Position numbers and translations under genes: made by a program. Shown one piece after another: positions 1 through 9,663 of a stretch of 42,483 nucleotides of DNA. The notes beneath the pieces were generated by a model, which did no database searches, was not told the origin of the DNA, and saw only the letters and a program-made list of their open reading frames with translations. How positions within the stretch are numbered: position 1 is the stretch's first letter; each line of letters starts with the position of its first letter. The stretch comes from Flavobacteriales bacterium (GTDB lineage Bacteria; Bacteroidota; Bacteroidia; Flavobacteriales_D; Sanyastnellaceae): the NCBI GenBank assembly GCA_947488195.1, contig CANKYR010000007.1:1-42483 (forward strand), read 5' to 3'.

Positions 1-3000
1 ATGTTCCTGTTGCAAGAGATTCAACACCCAAATCAATTTTGTGTGATCCTGGGCTCAATTGTCCAACATTTACATTCTTCACCAATTGACCGTTTACGTT
101 ATATACTTGAACGTAAGCTTGATTAATTGTTGAAGTAACATTCAAGTTAACGAAGGCTGTGTTTGTCGTTGGATTCGGGTAAACCGATAAGCTAACGTCG
201 CTTCCGTCTACACCAGCACCATTGTTTTCAGCAACATCTACAGAGAAGAAATCATCGCTGCGGAAGATTCCTCGTCCGTGAGTACCAGCGTAAATAACAC
301 CGTAGTTCTCTGGGTTCATGTATGGACGTTGTCCAACTTGCTGCTGACGAAGATCGAAGACAGGAACGTAAGCTAAAGAGCCTACACTCGCACCCGCCAT
401 TGGCTCGGCTGGAATTCCAGATGAAACTCCTGAACTATGCGTCCAAGTTGTTCCACCGTCATTGGTTGCCCAAATGCCGTATTCTGTTCCAAGAACAATT
501 GTGTTTCCAGAAGGATCACTAACATCGATTATTGAAGAATAGATTGGCATCTTGTTCAATGGAGACGTGTTGTACCAGATGTTTGTAAAGGTTGGTGTTG
601 TCGCCGTGGAGTTGAATGACTCTCTTACTTTTCCACTTCCAACGCTTCCGTATCCACCAACTGTAATAACAAGGTGATCAACATTGTTCGGGTCAGAAGC
701 AATACTTGTTATAGTTCCACCCGCATTTGTGATTAACGTTTGAGTTGTTAAGTTCGAAATATCATCTACACTCCAAACCTGATTGAATCCGGTTACTCTG
801 TATAACGTTCCACTCCAACTACTGTAATACAAAGTGTTTCCGTCTTTCGAGAATTCATAAGCTTTAACTCCAGCACCCGGAGCATTTCCGATTTTCCACC
901 AATCCGGAGAAGTGTTAAAGTTCAATGCCTGACGAGTCATCCACAGACCTTCTGTCCCGTAGAATCCTGTAACAAAGATTGAAGTGAACTTGTCCTGAAC
1001 CTGCCAGCGCTCACGAACATTTTCCAACTGATCAGCAGCATAGTAGTACCAAGTTGTAGTCGTACACTGAATATCTAGAACAGGAACATTGATGAACGTT
1101 GTATCCACTCCTACCACAACAATTGAACTGTCATTAACAATAATTTGAGCTCCTGTTATTGGGTTGATAATGGTATCTGACCAATAAATCGTTACCGTTT
1201 GCTCGGTAATCTGATCTATTACGTCCTGGTAACCAACAATAGTCGTATCACAAATAGTAGAATCTACGGTTGAGGTCAAAGCCTGGGCTTCTAACCAAGA
1301 GTAGTTTGGATCTGCCGTAAGTGGGGTTGTTGAATATACAGCTGGACGGTCTAACACCTCCCAGAAATGAAGTGTATCACCAACAGGGAATCTGTATGGG
1401 AATGGTAACGTCATATTCTGAGTATATAATGCCGTGTCTAGCCAAGTCGTGTCTGTTCCGTTCACAGAACTAAACAAATCGAAATCACGGTTATTCACCA
1501 ACCACACATATTGTTGTGAGTTTTCATCGTTGGTGTTTTCGAACAAGCGCATAGTAGTATAGAAAGATCCTGCCTCTCCATCATCTCCAATTACTGCAAG
1601 AACTTCATCATCGTAGAATTCACCACCCGAACCTTGAGCATTGAAGCGACTAATTGCTCCGTAATAAACAGATGAGAAAGCAACGTTAACACCTGGCACA
1701 GTTACATTTGAAATTTCACAATCAAATCCATCACCACCACCAACTGAAACACCTTGCTGCCATGAAATTGTATTGAAGTTGGAATTTTCCATTCCAGGAA
1801 TCAAGATTGTTCCGTTGTCTTGTGCACCACCCATAGCTGCATATCCACCGCCGTGAGCAATTCCATAAAACTGGGTTACGTTGTAACCACGGTTAATGGC
1901 CGTAAAGGTGTTACCACCATCTATTGACTTGAATACTCCACCGTCGCAACCTATAAACCAATCTCCATTCGGAGCAATCTCAAATGTTTGAATGTCACTG
2001 TGCACATAATATTGAGAACTACCGAAATCGAAGTTCGCTGCAATCTGTTCCGGTTGGGTATTAGCACCAGCTTTCCACAATGTCACTCCTCCAACCCAAC
2101 ATACTCCTGGATCTCCTGGTTTAACCGCTAATGCTAAATCGTAATAGCCTTGACCGTTTTCACCAAACACTTCATATACGTTATCAATACCCGTTGGCCA
2201 TTTCACTGACCATGAATTTCCTTTATCATTTGTGTAATACACGCCACCCATAATTCCGCCTTGTGCATACAATACATAAGCAACGTTTGAATCATCACGA
2301 GAAATAGAAATACGTGTGCGTTGTTTGTTGGTCATCCCTGAAGAAGCTCCCACTTGAGCGAAACTTGCTCCTCCATCTAACGAGCGGTAAACACGTCCGT
2401 TTGAAACTCCAACGTAACAAACAGTTCCGTCGTTAGACCATTCAATATCGTGTCCGCCTGTATTTGGAATACCAGATACACTCATGTTCGGAGCAGTCAT
2501 ACCTAGCTCCCAATATCCAACACCGTCTGCACCTGCGATCCAGATTCTTCCTGCAATGTTAGCATCTGCGCTCACATCATTGATATAAGCCCAATTGTCA
2601 CCTGCTGTAAATTCAGCTGGGTCTGTTCCTGGAACCAACTCCCAAGAAGCACCTTGGTCCGTCGAACGGTACATTCCACAACCGATTGCTCCACTTGATC
2701 CGTTTCCATCGGCGCCATCAAATTGGCTACCTGTTGCAACGTAAATCGCACCGTCTTCAGTAGCATCAATGGCACTGATTGACATTACTCTTCCGAATGT
2801 GTCTAGAGATTCTACGCGAGACCAGTTGTTTCCGCCATTGGTAGATTTGTACAAACCACCGGTTACAGAACCTGCGAATATCACATCGTCCGTTAAAGCC
2901 AAAATTGCGCGGGTGCGTCCACCGATATTATCAGGACCCATTTCCCACCAACTCATATTTAATTCACGATTTCCTTGCAAACGATCAATATCATTCACCG

Positions 3001-3214
3001 CCGCTGTCATTTCAACAACGTCCGATACTTCAAAGTTTCCTGTAATAAGATTACCACGAAGTTTCTTTAGAATGTCCACAGATTCGTTGTATCCTTCCGC
3101 TTGAACATTGCGCGGTGCAAAGCTCGCACGCTGACCGCTGTTATTCACCATAACGACTGCTACAGTGGAGGCTAAAACAATTCCAGAGGATAAAAGTAAA
3201 TTTTTTAATTTCAT
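1..3214 (-). CDS. Large secreted BNR/sortilin-like beta-propeller protein with C-terminal T9SS type A sorting domain (C-terminus truncated by window edge)
   Basis: Minus-strand frame read from ATG at 3214 (MKLKNLLLSSGIVLASTVAVVMVNNSG...) to the window edge. Repeated propeller motifs (GGLYKSTNGGNNWSRV, GGVYYTNDKGNSWSV, GIWATNDGGTTWTH). Ends in YPNPTTNTAFVNLNVTS...GQLVKNVNVGQLSPGSHKIDLGVESLATGT, typical of T9SS type A C-terminal domains. Missing from the ORF track because it runs off the edge. Confidence 0.85.
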   Translation of the reverse strand, partial: MKLKNLLLSSGIVLASTVAVVMVNNSGQRASFAPRNVQAEGYNESVDILKKLRGNLITGNFEVSDVVEMTAAVNDIDRLQGNRELNMSWWEMGPDNIGGRTRAILALTDDVIFAGSVTGGLYKSTNGGNNWSRVESLDTFGRVMSISAIDATEDGAIYVATGSQFDGADGNGSSGAIGCGMYRSTDQGASWELVPGTDPAEFTAGDNWAYINDVSADANIAGRIWIAGADGVGYWELGMTAPNMSVSGIPNTGGHDIEWSNDGTVCYVGVSNGRVYRSLDGGASFAQVGASSGMTNKQRTRISISRDDSNVAYVLYAQGGIMGGVYYTNDKGNSWSVKWPTGIDNVYEVFGENGQGYYDLALAVKPGDPGVCWVGGVTLWKAGANTQPEQIAANFDFGSSQYYVHSDIQTFEIAPNGDWFIGCDGGVFKSIDGGNTFTAINRGYNVTQFYGIAHGGGYAAMGGAQDNGTILIPGMENSNFNTISWQQGVSVGGGDGFDCEISNVTVPGVNVAFSSVYYGAISRFNAQGSGGEFYDDEVLAVIGDDGEAGSFYTTMRLFENTNDENSQQYVWLVNNRDFDLFSSVNGTDTTWLDTALYTQNMTLPFPYRFPVGDTLHFWEVLDRPAVYSTTPLTADPNYSWLEAQALTSTVDSTICDTTIVGYQDVIDQITEQTVTIYWSDTIINPITGAQIIVNDSSIVVVGVDTTFINVPVLDIQCTTTTWYYYAADQLENVRERWQVQDKFTSIFVTGFYGTEGLWMTRQALNFNTSPDWWKIGNAPGAGVKAYEFSKDGNTLYYSSWSGTLYRVTGFNQVWSVDDISNLTTQTLITNAGGTITSIASDPNNVDHLVITVGGYGSVGSGKVRESFNSTATTPTFTNIWYNTSPLNKMPIYSSIIDVSDPSGNTIVLGTEYGIWATNDGGTTWTHSSGVSSGIPAEPMAGASVGSLAYVPVFDLRQQQVGQRPYMNPENYGVIYAGTHGRGIFRSDDFFSVDVAENNGAGVDGSDVSLSVYPNPTTNTAFVNLNVTSTINQAYVQVYNVNGQLVKNVNVGQLSPGSHKIDLGVESLATGT

Positions 3215-3328
3215 AAATGCTAGGTTAAGCTAATAATTCATTTCGGCGCAAGATAATTGAGAAATGCTTATTCAAAAAACGATTGAACGCTTTTTATTTG
3301 CTTTTTTTTCCTTCCCAACGAATATTCT

Positions 3329-4186
3329 TTAAAACAGGTGTTTTTCAGCGTGATACGAAGAGCGAACCAGAGGACCACTTTCAACGAATCGATATCCCAT
3401 TTTTAATCCAATTTCTTCGTATTCCTTAAACTGCTCTGGCGTAACGAATTCCTGAACTGGCAAGTGTTTGCGCGTAGGCTGAAGGTATTGACCTAAAGTT
3501 AAGACATCTACTTGCACCGACCTCAAATCCTCCATCGTCTCTATAACTTCATCCCTCGTTTCGCCCAACCCTAGCATAACTCCACTTTTCGTTCGCATCC
3601 CGCCTTTTTTCAATCTGAACAAAACTTCAAGGGAACGATCATATTTCGCTTGAATGCGAACTTGTTTTGTCAGTCGTCGCACAGTTTCCAAATTGTGAGA
3701 TACAATATCGGGCGCAACGTCAATGATACGTTGCAGATTCTCCCAATTTCCAGCAAAATCAGGAATCAATGTTTCCATTGTAGTGCCTGGAGATTTTGCG
3801 CGAACCAATTCAACCGTCTTCACCCAAATCTCAGATCCTCCATCGGTAAGATCATCGCGGTCCACCGAAGTAATAACCGCGTGCTTCAAGCCCATCAACT
3901 TCACCGAATTGGCAACACGGGCTGGCTCAAACGGATCAGCCTCCAAAGGCTTACCCGTAGACACCGCGCAAAACCCGCAAGATCTTGTGCAGATATTTCC
4001 TAATATCATGAAAGTAGCTGTTCCCTCTCCCCAACATTCGCCCATATTCGGACAGTTACCACTTTCGCAAATGGTATGCAGCTTATGCTCATCTACAAGA
4101 GACCTTACTTTTCTGTAATTCTCTCCTGTAGGAAGTTTAACCTTGAGCCACTTCGGCTTGGGAATTCTTTGCTCTTCTTGTTCCAT
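3329..4186 (-). CDS. lipA: Lipoyl synthase (radical SAM)
   Basis: 285 aa; [13 protein letters not shown] and [15 protein letters not shown] cysteine motifs of LipA; C-terminal [11 protein letters not shown]. Confidence 0.97.
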   Translation of the reverse strand: MEQEEQRIPKPKWLKVKLPTGENYRKVRSLVDEHKLHTICESGNCPNMGECWGEGTATFMILGNICTRSCGFCAVSTGKPLEADPFEPARVANSVKLMGLKHAVITSVDRDDLTDGGSEIWVKTVELVRAKSPGTTMETLIPDFAGNWENLQRIIDVAPDIVSHNLETVRRLTKQVRIQAKYDRSLEVLFRLKKGGMRTKSGVMLGLGETRDEVIETMEDLRSVQVDVLTLGQYLQPTRKHLPVQEFVTPEQFKEYEEIGLKMGYRFVESGPLVRSSYHAEKHLF

Positions 4187-4216
4187 TTGTTATCTTATCC
4201 TTTCACTACTCTTTAA

Positions 4217-4987
4217 TCACTTGTTATATTTCCTTCCGATGAAAAAATGCACATAACCCGAAACAAACAACCAGTGGTTTTTTGCCCCATCGGGAAGAGT
4301 GGCCAAAATCTCGTTCGACATAATCTCTATTCGTTTGGGATAAGCTTCTGCAGCCATACCTATTTCAAAACCCTTTATCCCGTCACGGTAATTGCTGTAT
4401 TCAAAAGACATCGAAGTTTTTGCTGAAAATCCAGGGACAAAAGTCAGCTCACTCAGACCCAAAAAGTTACTCGCCCTTCCATAAATATTATCGACGTAGT
4501 GTTTGTTCGGATCGAATTTCTCGGTGGACAAACTATACCCATTTAAGTTTGGATCTATGACTAAGACTTCCAAATAAATGGGACGTAAAACAGCTAAAGA
4601 AGCTCCCAATCCCCAGGTGTAAGAAACTTGTACTCCCGACTTTCTAAGTTTTTCCGAAATGACATTTTTGTACCCGTAATTCAACTTGAAGTTGTACATG
4701 GCATTTTGCTTTCCGAATACATAAGGCCGTGCGCTTGGATCTTGGAAGTAGGACTTAATCTCTTTCTCGTGCTTCACAAAATTGAAATCATAAGATACTT
4801 GCCTAATCTTGAAAGCCCCTTTGTTCATGCCCTTAATGTATGAGGCTCCCCAGCCGTTGGTTCGAATAACCAATCCACCGTATTTCTGATGAGTGTATAT
4901 CCCTATTACACCTTCTTTTATCTCTTCTTGCGCACAAACAAATGAAGAGCCCAAGATGAGTAATAAAAGTAGTTGCCAATGCTTCAT
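4217..4987 (-). CDS. Secreted/outer-membrane protein of unknown function
   Basis: 256 aa with signal peptide (MKHWQLLLLLILGSSFVCAQ); aromatic/polar alternating segments and terminal aromatic-rich strand suggest a beta-barrel. Confidence 0.75.
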   Translation of the reverse strand: MKHWQLLLLLILGSSFVCAQEEIKEGVIGIYTHQKYGGLVIRTNGWGASYIKGMNKGAFKIRQVSYDFNFVKHEKEIKSYFQDPSARPYVFGKQNAMYNFKLNYGYKNVISEKLRKSGVQVSYTWGLGASLAVLRPIYLEVLVIDPNLNGYSLSTEKFDPNKHYVDNIYGRASNFLGLSELTFVPGFSAKTSMSFEYSNYRDGIKGFEIGMAAEAYPKRIEIMSNEILATLPDGAKNHWLFVSGYVHFFIGRKYNK

Positions 4988-4991
4988 ACGA

Positions 4992-4999
4992 CAAAGTTA
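4992..4999 (-). promoter_or_regulatory. Candidate Bacteroidota -7 element TAACTTTG, 4 nt before the ATG at 4987
   Basis: Minus strand CCCTAACTTTGTCGTATG matches TAnnTTTG. Confidence 0.45.
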
Positions 5000-5076
5000 G
5001 GGCACGCAGGTTCAACATATCTCTCCAATAAAAACTAATTTCATTTGTTCTATGTTAGTTTTGAAAAAAAAAGCAT

Positions 5077-5484
5077 ATGACTAAAATGTCTGTTCTATAC
5101 TCAGGACACCTTCGTTGCCAAGTTGTTCATGCACAAAGTAACACCCAAATTGAAACCGATGCTCCGCTCGACAACAAAGGGAAGGGAGAACGGTTTTCTC
5201 CTACCGATCTTCTGTGCACATCGCTTGCCACCTGCATACTAACCACCATGGCCATAGCAGCTGAAGAACGAAGTTGGAAGTTTGAAGGAGTAAAAGCTGA
5301 AATTGAAAAGATTATGAGTTCGACCCCAAGACGAATAGGTGAAATAAAAATTCACTTTACGTTTCCTGATTTGGAATACGATGATTTAATGAAAGAAAAA
5401 ATTCAACGATGCGCGCACGCTTGTCCAGTTGGCCGTAGCCTACACCCAGATGTGTTACAGAATGTAACATTCGAGTTTAATTGA
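5077..5484 (+). CDS. OsmC family peroxiredoxin-like protein
   Basis: 135 aa; TDLLCTSLATCILTTMAIAAE and CAHACPVGRSLHPDV match the two conserved Cys regions of OsmC/Ohr-like proteins. Confidence 0.9.
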   Translation: MTKMSVLYSGHLRCQVVHAQSNTQIETDAPLDNKGKGERFSPTDLLCTSLATCILTTMAIAAEERSWKFEGVKAEIEKIMSSTPRRIGEIKIHFTFPDLEYDDLMKEKIQRCAHACPVGRSLHPDVLQNVTFEFN

Positions 5485-5487
5485 ATA

Positions 5488-5610
5488 CTACTTTTGCGGA
5501 CACGCCTGGTCGTAGGCGGCACACTTTTCATTCTTTCGATTACAAGATTGAAGACTAAAAAAGCCTAAACCGAGCAAAACAAAAAGTAAAACGCTTGCAG
5601 ATTTTTTCAT
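5488..5610 (-). CDS. Small 40-aa putative lipoprotein (below the ORF-track cut-off)
   Basis: MKKSASVLLFVLLGLGFFSLQSCNRKNEKCAAYDQACPQK-stop; lipobox-like LQSC after a hydrophobic core; ATG at 5610, TAG at 5488-5490. Confidence 0.65.
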   Translation of the reverse strand: MKKSASVLLFVLLGLGFFSLQSCNRKNEKCAAYDQACPQK

Positions 5611-5663
5611 AATATTAAATTGAATTACAAAATTACTTCAAACCAAAGTTAATAATCCCGAAT

Positions 5664-7061
5664 TTGAATAGCAGTTATCAACATATCGCTGTAAGATTCG
5701 CTCTAATGCTCTTTGCTTTCGGTATTTCCGTTGTCCGAGCGCAACCCTCGAAATCGATACATAAATATTCCGGGCTAACCTCTCCCGTGCAAAAGAACCT
5801 AAATCCGGACGAGTTATTGCATTTATTGAACAACAGCGGTTATCCCTATGCGCAAATAGAACTCGACACCCTATTTATTGAATCACAACCTTCCGAATTT
5901 CATTGGAATGTATCTCTCGGAAATCAACTTTTACTTGACACCCTCATTACTGCGAGCAGCCTGTTTAACAAAAAAACACTTCAGCGTTCGATCAATTACA
6001 AATTAGGACAACCCTACAGCTCAGATAAAATCAAAAACATTGGCGCTGCGCTCAATCAGATTTCATTTTTGAAACCCAACTCACCCGTGTTGGCTCGAAT
6101 GCACGGCTCAACGTTCAGTCTAGTTTTGAAACCTGAACGGAAAAAGAACAACCAAATTTCAGCGCTTATTGCTTTGCAACCGAGACCTAATTCTAGCCAA
6201 TCCATGTTAACAGGAAACATTGATCTAGAATTGTCTAACGCCCTTAAACAAGCTGAAATCATTGAGTTTCATTGGAAACGACCACAGCCTAAAAGTCAGA
6301 GTTTAGCGTTCAAACTAGGTAGTCCGTTTACCGGTGGATTGCCCGTTGGATTTCAATTTGAGTTTGCTTCTTTTCTTCGCGATTCAACTTTTTCTTCTAC
6401 CGATTTATCGTTGCGGTTGCTAACAAAGATGAACGACTTAAACGGATTCTCTGCGGCGATTAACAAGTCAACAAACACACATTTCAATACGTCTTCAACT
6501 TACGGAAATACACTGGTAAAGACCTATTCCCTTCGTTATTCAAAATTCAATTACACCGAAAACGCCATTAATTTCACAATTGAAGGGTTAGCGGGAAATC
6601 GCTCTATTCAATATGAATCAAGTGTATCGCAGAAAAAATTGTATTCGCTTCGCGGAAAAATCTGGACAAAATATGCCCTTAGCAAACTTCTATTCACCAA
6701 TGTTAACTTCGAAGCAAATGCCCTTTATAGCGATTCTCTTTTCAACAATGAAATATCACGATTGGGTGGAACGAAAAATCTTCGAGCGTTTATAGAAGAA
6801 AGCATCTACGCTTCGCAATACGCTATGCTGAATTGCGACTTCGGCGTTGCACTCGGACCCGAAATTCAATCATTCCTTTTTGGCGATGTCGTTTATGTAA
6901 AATCTCCAATCACAAAAACCTATTACGATACTGGTTTGGGATTTCGATTTCAACAAGAAAATGGCGCCGTATCCATAACCTATGGGGTTGGAAATGTCGA
7001 AAACAGAGGGCTCCAACTTAAAAACGGTCGCGTGGGCATAACATTTTCTTCGCGTTTCTAA
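5664..7061 (+). CDS. Omp85/BamA-like outer-membrane protein (POTRA-like N-terminus plus barrel), TTG start
   Basis: 465 aa; signal peptide ending VVRAQ; POTRA-like region (FNKKTLQRSINYKLGQPYSSDKIKNIGAALNQI), barrel strands and terminal GRVGITFSSRF. Start codon at 5664 is TTG. Confidence 0.7.
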   Translation: MNSSYQHIAVRFALMLFAFGISVVRAQPSKSIHKYSGLTSPVQKNLNPDELLHLLNNSGYPYAQIELDTLFIESQPSEFHWNVSLGNQLLLDTLITASSLFNKKTLQRSINYKLGQPYSSDKIKNIGAALNQISFLKPNSPVLARMHGSTFSLVLKPERKKNNQISALIALQPRPNSSQSMLTGNIDLELSNALKQAEIIEFHWKRPQPKSQSLAFKLGSPFTGGLPVGFQFEFASFLRDSTFSSTDLSLRLLTKMNDLNGFSAAINKSTNTHFNTSSTYGNTLVKTYSLRYSKFNYTENAINFTIEGLAGNRSIQYESSVSQKKLYSLRGKIWTKYALSKLLFTNVNFEANALYSDSLFNNEISRLGGTKNLRAFIEESIYASQYAMLNCDFGVALGPEIQSFLFGDVVYVKSPITKTYYDTGLGFRFQQENGAVSITYGVGNVENRGLQLKNGRVGITFSSRF

Positions 7062-7102
7062 AAATACTTTTCCACAATTCAGAAAACCCTTCAACCTGAA
7101 GG

Positions 7103-7110
7103 TAATTTTG
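7103..7110 (+). promoter_or_regulatory. Candidate -7 element TAATTTTG, 4 nt before the rmuC ATG
   Basis: GGTAATTTTGAACTATGG; matches TAnnTTTG. Confidence 0.45.
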
Positions 7111-7114
7111 AACT

Positions 7115-8416
7115 ATGGATACACTTTCACTTGCCGTTGGCGCTATCTCAGGCGTAGCACTTACTACTATTATTTTTCTTTTGAATCGAAAATCGAACGG
7201 CAATCAAAATGACATTACTTTTTTTAAAGCCGAACTTGAAAACAGCAAAGCCGAATGCAACACTATGCGTGTTCGCGTAGAATCGTTAATTCAAGAAAAA
7301 GCAACGACCCTTGCCTCGTTGGAATCGGCTCATAAAGCCCTTGAATCTGAAAAACTTTTTATGGAAGATTTAAAGGCTAATCTCAAAGTTGAGTTCAAGA
7401 ACTTGAGCAATGACATTCTGGATGAACGAGTGAAAAAATTAAACGAAGCCAACGAATCTCATTTGTCTGTCACTCTAACTCCCCTTCGAACAACCATAAA
7501 CGAATTCAAGTCGAAACTTGAAAAAACAGAATTGGACAATGTTGACCGTTCTGCGCGATTGGAAAATGAAATAAAGAATTTGCGCGAGGCCAGCTCTAAC
7601 ATTGGCACCAACGCAGAAAACCTGACTCGAGCTCTGAAAGGCGATAACAAAGCACAAGGAAATTGGGGAGAAATGATTTTAGAATCCGTGCTCGAAAAAA
7701 GCGGATTGGTAAAAGGAAAAGAATTTATTGTTCAGCATTCAGATGTCAACGACACCGAGAAAACCATTCGTCCAGATGTCATTGTTAACCTCCCGGAAAA
7801 CAAACACATCATTGTAGATTCGAAAGTTTCGTTAACCGCCTATAACAGCTACGTTAACACCCAAGACGACAAAGAAAAAGCTATTGCCATGCGTGCGCAT
7901 TTAGACAGTGTTCGCTCGCATATTAAACTGCTAAGTGATAAGAAATATGAGTCTGCCGATAAGCTAACTACCCCTGAATTTGTTTTGTTGTTTATGCCCA
8001 TAGAACCTGCGCTTATTGCAGCGTTCAACGAAGACAATAATTTATTTTCTTTCGCTTGGGAGCGCAACATCATCTTGGTTTCTCCAACTACATTGTTGGC
8101 CACGCTAAGAACAGTAGCTAGCATTTGGGCACAAGAGAAACGTTCAAAGAATTCTGAAAATATTGCCAAAGAAGCAGGGACATTTATAGATAAGCTCGAT
8201 GGTTTTGTAAGTTCTCTTGAAACGCTAGAACGCAACCTTTCAACTGCACAAAATACTTTGAGCGCTGCAATGGGCCAACTCAAAACAGGAAAAGGAAATC
8301 TTCTCGGCAAGGCTAAAAACATGAAAAATATGGGAGCAAAATCTGGGAGTAATTTCGAAAAACGCTTACCTTCGATTGATAATGACGAAGATGAATCAAC
8401 AGAAGAGCCAACCTAA
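7115..8416 (+). CDS. rmuC: DNA recombination protein RmuC
   Basis: 433 aa; N-terminal TM helix, coiled coil, then NWGEMILESVLEKSGLVKGKEF...IRPDVIVNLPENKHIIVDSKVSLTAY...FMPIEPALIAA typical of RmuC. Confidence 0.95.
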   Translation: MDTLSLAVGAISGVALTTIIFLLNRKSNGNQNDITFFKAELENSKAECNTMRVRVESLIQEKATTLASLESAHKALESEKLFMEDLKANLKVEFKNLSNDILDERVKKLNEANESHLSVTLTPLRTTINEFKSKLEKTELDNVDRSARLENEIKNLREASSNIGTNAENLTRALKGDNKAQGNWGEMILESVLEKSGLVKGKEFIVQHSDVNDTEKTIRPDVIVNLPENKHIIVDSKVSLTAYNSYVNTQDDKEKAIAMRAHLDSVRSHIKLLSDKKYESADKLTTPEFVLLFMPIEPALIAAFNEDNNLFSFAWERNIILVSPTTLLATLRTVASIWAQEKRSKNSENIAKEAGTFIDKLDGFVSSLETLERNLSTAQNTLSAAMGQLKTGKGNLLGKAKNMKNMGAKSGSNFEKRLPSIDNDEDESTEEPT

Positions 8417-9647
8417 TTTTAACCGATTAGTTTTATTTTTCATTGTAATCTTTTTCATCTCTTGTTCAGCGCCTAAAAAACTTCGAGAAAATCAATTCGG
8501 CAAGAACGAATTTTATTTTCAACCGTTAGTGAACCTTGTGCATTGTAGCAACGACTCTTCAAATTTACTATTGGAATTCGACGCAGATCAACTTCTTTAT
8601 TCAAGAAAATCTACGCATGAAAATTTCACTGCGCAATTGGAAGTTGAAGTCATTATAACCAAACAAAAAGAAAATTCCGACACCCTTCGATACACCTACA
8701 CACCCAACCAAATGCAGGAATCAGGCGTTTGGAGGAAGGAAATACCCTTACCTATTTCCTTTGGCAATTCCGAGGTTGTTGTTACGCTTAAAGATTTAAA
8801 TCGCCGCGCACAACACCAAAAGAAATTCAGTTTTTTGAAAAACGATCGGCCAAGTACGTATGATATTCGAGTGACTGCGAGCGGTTTAAACACGCCCGTT
8901 TATGATCAGTACTTAGTCACCGGCGACACGATACATCTCGACTTTCCGCGATTTAAAAATTCAGAATACCCACCGGTTGAAATTTTTTCGCTCACCGAAA
9001 TTCCGAATCTTCCTCCACCAGCCTTCTCGAACAACTCACCTGTAATTCCTGATTCAACATCATTCAGTTTAACCAATTTAAGTTTCGACGGAAGCCGCTA
9101 CAACTTTATTGCAGAGAACAAATCATACCTTTTCCGAACTAAAAATTCCTCGCAACTTTATTTGTATTCGAATGGCGAATTTCCCACGACTACCTCATTA
9201 AAGGATTTGATTGCTCCGTTGAGATACATCACGTCCAAATCCGAATTCGAATACATTTACAATGTGCGCGATCCATACACCAGTTTTTGTAATTTCTGGA
9301 AAGACTGCGGTGGCTCTGAAGAAAAAGCCAAAGAACTCATCTCTATTTTCTTTCGAAGAGTAAACACCTCCAACACGTATTTCTCTACTGCTGTGCCGGG
9401 TTGGAGAACAGATCGCGGAATGATTTACATTATTTACGGAAAACCTACACGGGTTGAAAACGTTGGATACAGCGAACGTTGGGTATATGGCGACGAGACC
9501 ATTCCTGGATCTTTTTCATTCCTCTTTCGATACAAAAAAGACAACCTCTCGAACAACGTTTATATACTTCAACGCGACGGTCTATACAGAAGCAGTTGGG
9601 AGATTGCCGTTAACACCTGGAGACAAGGAAGAGTATTTCGCGAATAA
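8391..9647 (+). CDS. GWxTD domain-containing lipoprotein
   Basis: ORF-track start 8376; ATG at 8391 (MNQQKSQPNFNRLVLFFIVIFFISCSAPKK, lipobox ISCS) is more plausible. C-terminal FSTAVPGWRTDRGMIYIIYGKPTRVE is the GWxTD signature. Overlaps the 3' end of rmuC. Confidence 0.88.
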   Translation: MNQQKSQPNFNRLVLFFIVIFFISCSAPKKLRENQFGKNEFYFQPLVNLVHCSNDSSNLLLEFDADQLLYSRKSTHENFTAQLEVEVIITKQKENSDTLRYTYTPNQMQESGVWRKEIPLPISFGNSEVVVTLKDLNRRAQHQKKFSFLKNDRPSTYDIRVTASGLNTPVYDQYLVTGDTIHLDFPRFKNSEYPPVEIFSLTEIPNLPPPAFSNNSPVIPDSTSFSLTNLSFDGSRYNFIAENKSYLFRTKNSSQLYLYSNGEFPTTTSLKDLIAPLRYITSKSEFEYIYNVRDPYTSFCNFWKDCGGSEEKAKELISIFFRRVNTSNTYFSTAVPGWRTDRGMIYIIYGKPTRVENVGYSERWVYGDETIPGSFSFLFRYKKDNLSNNVYILQRDGLYRSSWEIAVNTWRQGRVFRE

Positions 9648-9651
9648 GACT

Positions 9652-9659
9652 TACTTTTG
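9652..9659 (+). promoter_or_regulatory. Candidate -7 element TACTTTTG, 4 nt before the proposed rlmB GTG
   Basis: TTACTTTTGCAACGTGAGACC; matches TAnnTTTG. Confidence 0.4.
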
Positions 9660-9663
9660 CAAC

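Noticed and set aside
3650-4118. 117-aa and 131-aa plus ORFs antisense to lipA
   Set aside because: Shadow ORFs opposite a conserved enzyme gene.
7849-8322. 157-aa minus ORF antisense to rmuC
   Set aside because: Shadow ORF of the highly supported rmuC frame; no recognisable domain.
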